From Bacillota bacterium (GTDB taxonomy: Bacteria > Bacillota > Clostridia > Lachnospirales > Lachnospiraceae), in contig JAEZUR010000153.1 of NCBI GenBank assembly GCA_023420935.1, forward strand, positions 1 through 9,046: a stretch of DNA of 9,046 nt. Direction: 5' to 3'. Below are positions 1 to 8,300 of this stretch, piece by piece (position 1 is the first letter of the stretch; the number at the start of each line of letters is the position of its first letter). A program made the position numbers and the translations under genes. The notes beneath the pieces were generated by a model. That model was not told where the DNA came from, searched no databases, and saw nothing but the letters and a program-made list of their open reading frames with translations.

Positions 1-638
1 CTATAATTCAAATGTAAACCACCACTTTGTTCAGCATACATATTATGCTTATTGAGTAAATCTGCTAACTTACAATATGTTTCCGATAAATCATAAGAAG
101 GTTTGTGTCCAAAGGCCTTAATGCTATCTGGATGGGCTAACCCTGTGAACAAATTAGTTTTTATAAGGTTTATCATAATCTCATAATATCTTTTGTAAAT
201 ACAATCCACATCCATGGTATCCCATAACTCTTTTTTGTGGTCAATTCCAAATCCATCAACCCAATGTATTGAGCCCGTTATAAAATCATATGGAAAACTA
301 TTTGTGATATCTTTAATCAAATCTTCATAACCTTCAAAATAACAAACTTCCAAACCGAATTTTATCTTAATAGGATATGCTAATCTTCTCGCCTGCTCTA
401 TAAAATCAGTATAACTTTTAATAGATAAGTTCTTATCATTTTTACGTAAAAACCATTCCTTCTGATAATCACTATATTCACATATCTCGTTGTACATTGG
501 AATAAATTCTAGAAATCGATGGCTATGTTCCAAAAGATAGATTTCTTCCATACCTTGCTTAACTGCATTTTTAATAAATTCTTCAAGCCAAACTAGTGTA
601 TAAGGCCCTCTCTCAAGATGAACATGACAATCCAACAT
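1..638 (-). CDS. hisK: Histidinol-phosphatase, PHP family (HisK/HisJ type), 3' end cut off by the window
   Basis: This is probably the phosphatase that converts L-histidinol phosphate to L-histidinol, the penultimate chemical stage of histidine synthesis, in the cytoplasm. The frame is open from an ATG at 638 to the left edge with no stop, giving 212 codons. The family usually has about 260-270 residues, so roughly 50 are missing. Visible metal-binding PHP motifs are DCHVHLERGPYT at the N terminus (His5, His7), LLEHSHRF (Glu37, His38), FGLEVCYFEG (Glu97), GSIHWVDGFGID (His125) and AHPDSIK (His169, Asp171). The last DAH-type motif would lie beyond the edge. The start is fixed by GGAGGT at 649-654, 10 bases upstream, and by the family's habit of placing the DxHxH motif at residues 3-7. 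No other his gene is visible, so it appears detached from a his operon on this side. A generic PHP phosphoesterase is the alternative; the HisK-specific EHSHRF and GSIHWVDG motifs argue against that. Confidence 0.88.
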   Translation of the reverse strand, partial: MLDCHVHLERGPYTLVWLEEFIKNAVKQGMEEIYLLEHSHRFLEFIPMYNEICEYSDYQKEWFLRKNDKNLSIKSYTDFIEQARRLAYPIKIKFGLEVCYFEGYEDLIKDITNSFPYDFITGSIHWVDGFGIDHKKELWDTMDVDCIYKRYYEIMINLIKTNLFTGLAHPDSIKAFGHKPSYDLSETYCKLADLLNKHNMYAEQSGGLHLNY

Positions 639-698
639 TAAATAATGTACCTCCAATGATCCCAAATTTTACTATATAGGGTTTTACCTACTTATATT

Positions 699-727
699 AG
701 CATATCACAAACCCTTCACTTAGTAAA
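699..727 (-). promoter_or_regulatory. Candidate sigma-A promoter for hisK
   Basis: On the minus strand a -35-like TTTACT (722-727) is separated by 17 bases from a -10-like TATGCT (699-704). The -10 lies about 60 bases upstream of the hisK start codon. The gene needs its own promoter if the terminator-like hairpin at 857-890 works. The boxes are only partial matches and the stretch is AT-rich, so other pairings are possible. Confidence 0.35.
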
Positions 728-745
728 ACTCATAAACGTATATTT

Positions 746-1005
746 ATGGTTTGGGTGGCATAAGTCTCAACACCTTTAAATCATAAATATGATTGCAGAT
801 AGATTCCGCTTGGTCAGACCGACTGACGACGGCGTTTATGTTCGCTTGAAACTCAAGAAAAACCGACGCCTGCTTATGCGTCGGTTTTTCTACGTTTTGA
901 GGTTCAAAAGCGAACATGCCTAGGAAGGTAAGGCGACCAAATGAATCTATCTGCAACCATATTTATGCACATGAACTGCTATTAGACTTATGACACCCAA
1001 ACCAT
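746..1005. repeat. 260-bp imperfect palindromic element (MITE-like)
   Basis: The gene-free stretch 639-1034 is mostly one long interrupted inverted repeat. Three nested arm pairs match across the centre. The outer pair is 746-767 with 984-1005, 22 bp with one mismatch and beginning ATGGTTTGGGTG. The middle pair is 782-815 with 935-967, about 33 bp with a few differences, containing TTGCAGATAGATT. The inner pair is 838-869 with 878-917, whose tip is a perfect 13-bp stem. Between them are unpaired segments (768-781/968-983 and 816-837/918-934) that do not match. Symmetry stops abruptly at 746 and 1005. I see no transposase and no direct target-site duplication: the flanks read ATATTT on the left and CTCACA on the right. 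The small minus-strand frame inside it starts with TTG, lacks a ribosome binding site and reads through the palindrome, so I do not call it a gene. A non-autonomous mobile element or a structured intergenic repeat is the likeliest explanation. Confidence 0.7.
857..890. terminator. Bidirectional intrinsic terminator at the tip of the palindrome
   Basis: This is a perfect 13-bp stem (857-869 pairing with 878-890) with an 8-base loop. Its GC-rich core is CCGACGC/GCGTCGG and the outer end is an A5 tract facing a T5 tract, so RNA from either strand ends in a hairpin followed by a U run. On the minus strand it lies about 145 bases past the nitroreductase stop codon and upstream of hisK, so it is the best visible terminator for the arsR-nitroreductase transcript. 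Because it is part of the larger palindrome, termination may be incidental to the element. Confidence 0.65.
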
Positions 1006-1034
1006 CTCACAACCTCTTAATTTACTTTACAACC

Positions 1035-1754
1035 CTATTTTGTAAACACTCCATCATTTCCATATTCCCAATGCCCACCACCTGCACCAAGTTCAAAATG
1101 ATACTTAGCAATTCCTAGATCAACTTTTCTATAATCTAAATTATCAAGAATTTTTCCAGTTACTTTACCACTTTTATAATAAAATTTAACAGGCTGCCCA
1201 TTCATTGCGGACGGAGCTTTTTGTGCTGCTTTTATGCCATTAATAAACCATTCTGGTATCTGTAGATCCGACTCATAAAACTCTTCTATCGACTTGGTTT
1301 TACGATGAGTAAGTTTTGATATGGTTCTCTCTTTAAAGGTTTTTGTTTCTGCAACATTTCCTATTGCAATAATCCCATAGAAGACTTCATCCTCTAAGAC
1401 ATTACATGCAATTGCATCTTTATCAAATGTGCCTCCAACCCAACAGGTACCAAGTCCCATACATGTGGCTTCTAGTACTAGCTTTTCTCCAAAGTAGCCC
1501 ATTTTCTCAAACACATGCTTATCTTTTTTTCCAATTAAAGTAATGTAATTCTTTACTCCTTTAAACAATCCATAGGATTTATTAAATTTAGAAAAAGCAT
1601 CTCCATTATTTAGTACCAATTGCAGATGAAGTGATGCTTCGTTATTGAATTGGTAAATCATTTCATTTAGTCTCTTAACCTTAGCGCCCTCAATTGGTTG
1701 ATCTGTATAAGTTCTTCTAGAACTTCGAATTTGAATTGCTGATAAATGATTCAT
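1035..1754 (-). CDS. FMN-dependent nitroreductase family protein, TM1586-like
   Basis: This is probably a cytoplasmic flavoprotein using FMN and NAD(P)H to reduce nitro compounds, quinones or similar electrophiles; the real substrate cannot be read from the sequence. It has 239 residues. Near the N terminus is RSSRRTYTDQPI (residues 10-21), the phosphate-binding Arg/Ser motif of nitroreductases. GYFGEKLVLEA followed by GLGTCWVGG (86-108) is the conserved helix and loop beside the flavin. APSAMNGQPVKF (180-191) is the flavin-contacting PSAxNxQP motif, and DLGIAKYHFELGA (212-224) follows. In ordinary nitroreductases PSAxNxQP comes early. Here it lies in the C-terminal half, as I recall for the TM1586-type putative nitroreductases. 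The ATG at 1754 is set by AAGGAGG (1761-1767) with a 6-base spacer. That site overlaps the stop codon of the upstream arsR gene, so the two are translated from one message and probably coupled. Regulation should come from the ArsR operator. Confidence 0.85.
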   Translation of the reverse strand: MNHLSAIQIRSSRRTYTDQPIEGAKVKRLNEMIYQFNNEASLHLQLVLNNGDAFSKFNKSYGLFKGVKNYITLIGKKDKHVFEKMGYFGEKLVLEATCMGLGTCWVGGTFDKDAIACNVLEDEVFYGIIAIGNVAETKTFKERTISKLTHRKTKSIEEFYESDLQIPEWFINGIKAAQKAPSAMNGQPVKFYYKSGKVTGKILDNLDYRKVDLGIAKYHFELGAGGGHWEYGNDGVFTK

Positions 1755-1765
1755 ACGAATCCTCC

Positions 1766-2113
1766 TTATTTTACCTCTTTATGATTGGAATACTGTTGAA
1801 TTAATTCGGCAATATGCCCAAATAACTGCGCCATCTTTTTCACCTGACTTTCGTCAGGATTAAAGAAATAATAGTTTTTGGTTCCATCATGCCTAACACT
1901 AAGTATTTTGGCGTCGCATAATATCTTAAGATGATGAGATACTGCTGGCCTGGATAAATGAGTTTTTGCTGTTATTTCACCAACTCGCATACCCTCACAA
2001 CTACCTTCAAATAATGCAATTATTATATTCTGGCGAGTTTCATCACCAATAGCAGTAATTAAACCTTTACAGGCCTGAAACTCATTTTTTAGTTGAGGAT
2101 ATTCTTTTCCCAA
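1766..2113 (-). CDS. ArsR/SmtB-family winged-helix transcriptional repressor
   Basis: This is a small dimeric DNA-binding repressor of 115 residues, normal for the family. The winged helix runs about residues 20-87. LSRPAVSHHLKILCDAKIL (53-71) covers the recognition helix, and SVRHDGTKNYYFF is the wing. A helix follows at about 90-108 and would form the dimer interface. The classic metal-binding ELCVCDL motif in the recognition helix is absent, and I do not see the paired Asp/His sites of zinc sensors at the C terminus. Three cysteines are present (15, 39, 66), so a thiol or small-molecule signal is possible but only inferred. The start is TTG at 2113, preceded by AAAGGGTGA at 2119-2126; no ATG in frame is better placed. 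It is the first gene of an operon with the nitroreductase, whose start is 11 bases beyond its stop. It very likely represses its own promoter through the palindrome at 2129-2160. Confidence 0.9.
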   Translation of the reverse strand: MGKEYPQLKNEFQACKGLITAIGDETRQNIIIALFEGSCEGMRVGEITAKTHLSRPAVSHHLKILCDAKILSVRHDGTKNYYFFNPDESQVKKMAQLFGHIAELIQQYSNHKEVK

Positions 2114-2128
2114 GTAATCACCCTTTCT

Positions 2129-2160
2129 GTATAATGGTTCAAATGTTTAAACCATTATAC
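2129..2160. promoter_or_regulatory. ArsR operator: 32-bp near-perfect palindrome over the promoter
   Basis: The two ends are perfect 11-bp inverted repeats (GTATAATGGTT and AACCATTATAC) around a partly symmetric 10-bp centre. Read to the centre, the arms are 15 bp each with two mismatched pairs and a 2-bp middle. ArsR-family operators are typically long imperfect inverted repeats of this sort. The site covers the -10 box and the expected transcription start of the adjacent regulator gene, so a bound dimer would exclude RNA polymerase. Autoregulation is inferred from position and family behaviour. Confidence 0.85.
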
Positions 2161-2182
2161 CAATCAACCTTTACCATTTCAA
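2154..2182 (-). promoter_or_regulatory. Sigma-A promoter of the arsR-nitroreductase operon
   Basis: The -35 box TTGAAA (2177-2182) and a perfect -10 box TATAAT (2154-2159) are exactly 17 bases apart on the minus strand. Transcription should start near 2147, giving a leader of roughly 35 bases before the TTG start at 2113. The -10 lies inside the outer arm of the operator palindrome, the arrangement expected for a promoter switched off by its own product. A promoter this near consensus would be strong when derepressed. Confidence 0.85.
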
Positions 2183-2248
2183 CATTAGGAAAGAAAATCG
2201 AGACCATTAAAATCAGGGAATCTAAATTTAAACTTATTAGCAGTGTAA

Positions 2249-2292
2249 GTAAAAAATAGGATTTGCTGTATTGATTTACAGCAAATCCTATT
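2249..2292 (-). terminator. Intrinsic terminator of the amylopullulanase gene
   Basis: A perfect 16-bp stem (2255-2270 with 2277-2292) closes a 6-base loop. On the minus strand it is followed by TTTTTTAC, the U tract of a Rho-independent terminator. It starts about 50 bases past the stop codon of the large gene. Weaker pairing extends the stem outward (GTAAG-type arms near 2244 and 2298). It insulates the arsR operon, whose promoter is about 65 bases further on. The segment between the terminator and that promoter (2183-2248) is AT-rich and holds nothing else I can identify. Confidence 0.92.
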
Positions 2293-2342
2293 CTTACCTT
2301 ACTTTTCACTTATATGAATGATGTTCAGTACTATTTAAGATT

Positions 2343-5300
2343 CTATTTCTTCTTGATCGTTACTTTTGTACGGAACTGATATGTCTTACCAGCTTGAACC
2401 ACCTTAACTATGACCGTTGTGGAACCTACTTTCTTTGCTTTCATCTGTCCTGTTTTACTTATTACAAGAATAGATTTGTTACTAGAACGATAGGTGACTT
2501 TAGCATCCTTTAGTAGATTTGAAATCCTCAGTTTATATTCTGATCCCATATACATTGTTTTACTTCGAATTACAGTTGGGAGAATTGGATTCTCTGAAGT
2601 TAATACGTACGCGGAAGTATGATCAAACGTCAAGGTAACAAAACCATCCTTATCTACTTTGGCATAATCATAGAGTGTAATCCTTTTGGTTCCCTCATTA
2701 TAATAATTCAAGTAAACCATACGATTACTATATTTCTTATCCACTTTTATCGTTAAGTCTGCTGCAAATAAAAGTACTCCACTATGAGCAATCTCAAATT
2801 GTTGAATCTCGATATCTTTATAAACTGCTTTACTCTTCCTTAGAGCTGAATTAATGGCTTCATGAATTGCAGATAGCTTACTTGTATCTTTTATCTCTGA
2901 TATATTTAAATCATAATCTTTAGCGATGACCGCATCTTGTGTCATACTGCTGCCATGAATTGTCCATGTATAGTTACCAAAATCAAGAACTAGATCAACA
3001 TTCTTACCCTTTATAACCTCAAGTATTTCTTTTGGAAGAATGGTTGTTCCATTCATGTTGATTCTTACTACGGTTGTTTCTTTCTTATCCACCAAATTAG
3101 CTACTAACTTCACTAATTCAGTCTGAATACTTTTCCATCCAGTTGTCCCATCCATTCCTTGTATCTGAGGTTCTTTACCCTTGGAAGGATTAGAAGTTGT
3201 GTCATCGTTTGATGGTGAGGAAGGATTCGATGGTGTTGGTGGTGTAGTGGGATTGGTTGGTGTATCACCTGTCTTGGTAATCTTTATCTTAGTAGTTGCT
3301 GTCATTTGGGAAATGATTCTTCCCATATCTGTTAACCATGGTTGTGCTTTCGTTGCAGCACTTGGTTCTATGTGAAGTTCATATTCATTTACGCCGGTTT
3401 TTAAAGGAATATTGTCTAATCTAACATTACCAAACTCATCCAGTGCACCTTTTGCAATAGAATTAATATCTGTTCCATTGATAGTAAAAATACCACCAAA
3501 CGGCACACTTGCCTGTAGATTAAAGCTATTCTCAGCAGTAGTATATTCAATGGTCTCACCATGATAAGATATCCTTGGAACAGTTACCATGATAGGCATA
3601 TCAACCCAACGTAATACGTAATCATTTACCAACATTTTATTATTTCCTTGATTGGTTATGGTAAGATTAATATTCGTATCGGTGGAACTATAGCCATAAT
3701 TACCTGGTGAAGTGGTATCATTGGCAATACTACTTGTAAGTGCCTCTGTTGCCCAAGATCCTCTTGTATACTTATACTGTATCTTTTTACCTGCCATCAT
3801 TTTAAAGGAATATTCTACAATATTATTATCTGTTGCTCCACTTGGTTTCTTAAGAAGCCAACCAGAGGCATTCCAACCATTTACGTCGCCTGCAATATAA
3901 ATATTATCCGTTGCTGATGTAAATACTTTATCTGGTATGTTAAGACGTAGTGTTACATCGACCATGGTAAGCTTTGGTGTTACTGTTACTGTCTTTGACA
4001 TAGCTCGATTATATTCTTGATTATAGGCTACTACTTGATATGTATAGGCAATATCATTGCTAACCATAAAATCAGTGTAGGTAATGGCCGCATTATCTAA
4101 CGTAACAATCTTATTCCTAACTGTTTTTCCATCGCTATTTATATATGTTCTGTAAATCTCAAATCCTGAAATATTGTCTTTCGATGCCACATTCCAATTA
4201 AGAGTTACACGACTTGATTCTTGTAACGGTTCCATTAAGTCTGGTGTAGCAGGTTCCGCTGCTTCAAAAGAAGTAGTAGCACTCATAGTTGCTTCTGATG
4301 ATTTTGTAAACGTGAATCCATTATTAACAGTAGCTTTCCCAAAATAGCGATAGATTCCTTCTTCTGTTGGTTCAAATGCAGCTGTGTACACTTTGCCCTG
4401 ACTTCCATCTTCTTTATAGTGAAGTTTCGTTTCTAACGCTTGAGTTACTGCGTCGCCCTCTTTATAATACGCTAGATGAAACTGTAAGCCTGGAACTTCT
4501 TTTCCCTTATAAGAAGGGTTATCTGTTAATCCTGGTATAGCAATCGTAACTTCTGTATTCTCTGTCTTTTTCCCAACACCAATCACCAAATTTTCTACAG
4601 CTGTAGGCGTTGTAATGTGAGTAATTTTAAAGCTTGGCAGAGCTGTGGCCACCTTGCTATATACGCTGACAGCATCATCCCTGTTACTCTTCACATAATA
4701 ATAATACCTTGTTCCATTTACCACATCTGTATCGGTATATGTGGGATCAGTCACTGGTTGGTCACTAATCTTTTTTATCTCCATACCATCTAGAAGTGCA
4801 CGGTATACCTGATAACCACTTGCTCCTTCCACTGGATCCCAAGTAAGCGTTACCTTTCCAGTCTCTCCGTCTGTTGCAGTAGCAATTAGATTGGTTGGTG
4901 CTGCTGGTAGAGCATTTAACTTAGTAGAAGATACCATCATCATTCCTGTATAAGCAGGTACATGAATGGTTACTGTTCCATTTACCACCTTAGCACTTTG
5001 ATTGGTTCCAAGCTGATCTACTAATTCAAGGCCATCTGGTAAAAAGTCTGTTACATCCGCTACAATGTCAACTGCTTGCTCCGATTTATTAATAATGGAT
5101 AGGCCGCCTTCCTTCTGACTTTTCCTTGCATATGTAATGACATCACCTTGTGCATAAGCCATCTTAATGTCACCAGTTGCAAATAAATCCATGTGATCAT
5201 TTCTTACCTTTGAGGCCTTAACATAGGCATTATAGAGATCACCATAGTAATCACTATAACTACTGGAGATGCCATATGTTCCATCCCCATTTTGAGTTAC

Positions 5301-8300
5301 TCGTTCCCAAGGAAAAGTTCGTCTTGAATCAGGATCTTTCGTTCCAGTCACTCCCACTTCATCTCCATAGTATATTGTAGGTGCTCCTGGATAACTCATC
5401 TGAAAGATTGCTGTTAATGCTTGTAATTTTATAGCTTTTTCCGAAGCATCTGGTGCTATTTTAATATTTTCTTCTTCCCAAGTTGGATTATCAATCTTTG
5501 TAATGTTTCTTACCGTATCATGGGAATCTACAAGGTTTAACATAGCCAGCCATGCTTCTTTTGGATAATTTTCTCGAATGACTTCTAGGGCGTTATTTAA
5601 TTCACTGGCATCCCCGTCATTTACTATAAAGTTCTGAAGGGCTGCTCGAAATTGATAATTCATAACAGAATCGAACATATCTCCTAAGAGATATTCGGTT
5701 GCAACCCCCCATTCTTCTCCTAGAATAACTGGCTCATCAATGGCACTACCATTTACATCTGTCTTACCACCAGCTGATTTTACTGCTGTTCGAAATTGCT
5801 TCCAGGTCTCGTTTGATACATCTGGAGCAACGTCTAATCTCCATCCACTAGAACCCATCCATAACCATCTCTGGGAATTAGCCTGTTGCATTGCTTGACT
5901 ATCGTCTGTCACATTGGCTTTCTCTAGATCATAGCCAATCACATTTTCACGATAGGTTACATTGTTATATTCATGTTCCCCTGATATGGTTGCCTTAGCA
6001 TCATTGGAAAGATTGGTTTCTGATTCTTCCACCGTTGAGATTACTGGCAATGAATCATATCCCCACCAACCTTCATAATTGTATCGTTCAAACTGACCAG
6101 TGATTTCATCATACACTTTATCTGCCCCCACTTTAAACCAGTTTATATAACAAAAATCTGCGTCCGTATAATGTTTGTTGGTTGCTGGATTTACTTCAGA
6201 TTTATAATATGCTTTCACCTTTGCTTCAGCAGCCGCTTGTGTTAGATCATCCTGCTCCACCAGATTCCAAACTCGACTCCAGTATTCATAAGCCCCAATC
6301 TCAGGATATTTTTCATACCGGTCAAAATAAATGGAATCGTCACCAACATGATTAAATACACCATCGGTAATAAGATTAATTCCAACCTTATCACAAGCTT
6401 TTGCAAACTTATGATAAACCTGATCGGATGCCTCTTTCGTAGCTTCATAATTTAAACCAGAGGTTGGGTCGTCTGATTTATTATATACTGGCTCTCCAAA
6501 CATTGGGTCTAAATGTTTATAATCTGTTGCATCATATTTATGATTGGATGCAGCCCAGGATACCGGATTTAGATAAATGGCTGTTACTCCTAATGTCTTT
6601 AGATACGACAACTTCTCCCCTATTCCTTCTATATCTCCTCCATAGAATTCATTAGACCAAACGCCATCTGTTTTGGCATCAGGATAATATGGTTTGTTCG
6701 CTTCTTCCGATTGCCTTGGATTCTCTGGTATGGTTGACCATGAATTACCGTCAAACAGCTGAACCTCATCACCTCGATAACCATCTACATCTTTCGCATG
6801 ATTATTAGAAGAATCTCCATCATAAAAACGATCTGCAAAGATCTGATATACGACAGCATTCTTCATCCAATCTGGAGTTGCATAATCCTTTGCAAAAACA
6901 GTTAGATTATATGGCGTTTGTCCATCTTCTGAACATGCCCCAGTTCCACCACTGACTCCATCATCCCCATATTCATATTTTGTTGTTCCATCAAGAATAA
7001 TGAATTTATATCCCCAAATTCCAATTTCTTTAAACTCGTCTTTTGGAATCGTAACCTCCCAATAATCTTTGCCATCAAGCATGGTTGCAACTGACATGTC
7101 ATAAGTTGAGGAGATTCCATTTTGATTGATTAATTCCAATTTCACTAATTGAGCATCTTGTGTTTTTGTAGCAAAACGGAAGGTTACATCTTCACTTTCC
7201 TGCTTAATTGCTCCAAATGGATTCTTATATGTAGTAACCTGACTATTAAAATATAAGCTCGGAGTATCAATCATTCCATCGTAATCCGATTCTTTTGGTT
7301 TATATTGATACGATAAAGCTTTCTTATCTGCAGAATAATCAATGGAAAATGTAACATCACCAGAAGCTTCCATAATCTTAAGTGCTAGATTGTTGCCATT
7401 GGCATCTCCAAAATTATTACCATCACTCCAACCTGACCCAAATACAACTTTACATTCATAGCTACCAGTAGGTAGTGTTCTTTCCACTTTATACACTGTA
7501 TTATTAAAGAAGTAATCTACAAACTTATTCTTTGCTATACTTGGTTCCCAATCTTTTTCTTCCCCTAGTTCTGTCTGCAAACTGCCCACTAATCTCGGCC
7601 ACTTTGCATCCTCTAATACTGGCGAATACTGCTTGATACCTGCCACATCTGCAATATTGATACGAACTTTATCAAGTCCTTCCAATTCATCATTAAGATA
7701 AAAGTTTACTTTACTCTTCTCTTCTAATGTGAATTTGAAATTCGCTGCATTGTTATTAATTCCATCGGAACCTATGGCATTATCCCATGAACCATTTTTC
7801 GTAAACTTAAATTCATAAGTTCCTTTGTCAAGTACCATGGATTTAGCATAAAACTCACCTACCAAGTGTGACATTACTGTATTGGGATTGTCTATTTTCC
7901 AACTATCATAATTACCTAGACCTCCTGTCACTCTCCAAGTACTGCTACCGCCAGGTTGGTTTGTAAACGTATCTGCCAGTAATTCAGCCTCGCCGGACTT
8001 TGGAAATCCAAATACTTCAGCCACTGTATTATACTGATTACAAGAATCATACATTTCATCTGCTGCTGCATTGTAGAGAAATACAACGTTTGTATTTGGT
8101 TCTATTGTTGTAAAGGATCTATTGTCCCAGGAAGGCCATGTCTCATGATTCAGAACACATTTATATTCATAGGTTCCAGGGTTTTCAAACACTTTACTAG
8201 TTGTATAATAATCCTTACTGATTCGTCTCATCTCCCAACCACTTTGTGACGGATCCCAATTGGGTTCACCAGATTCACGAACTGTACCGATGATAGATAC

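Noticed and set aside
744..956. Minus-strand open frame of 70 codons across the intergenic palindrome
   Set aside because: It starts with TTG, has no ribosome binding site, reads through the inverted repeat from end to end and resembles no family I know. It is an accident of the palindrome.
746..1005. Integron attC site or CRISPR repeats
   Set aside because: There is no integrase, no attC core sites (GTTRRRY-type ends) and no regularly spaced direct repeats; the symmetry is inverted around a single centre.
3181..3375. Plus-strand open frame of 64 codons
   Set aside because: It lies opposite the Pro/Ser/Thr linker of the amylopullulanase. Its Val/Gly-rich protein is the antisense image of that low-complexity stretch.
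3712..3900. Plus-strand open frame of 62 codons
   Set aside because: It is antisense to the well-supported CBM20-like module, with no ribosome binding site or recognisable motif.
6242..7120. Three short frames (6242-6448 and 6902-7120 minus, 6464-6655 plus) inside the GH13 region
   Set aside because: All lie in other frames of the continuous amylopullulanase coding sequence, whose catalytic motifs are intact. They are shadow frames.
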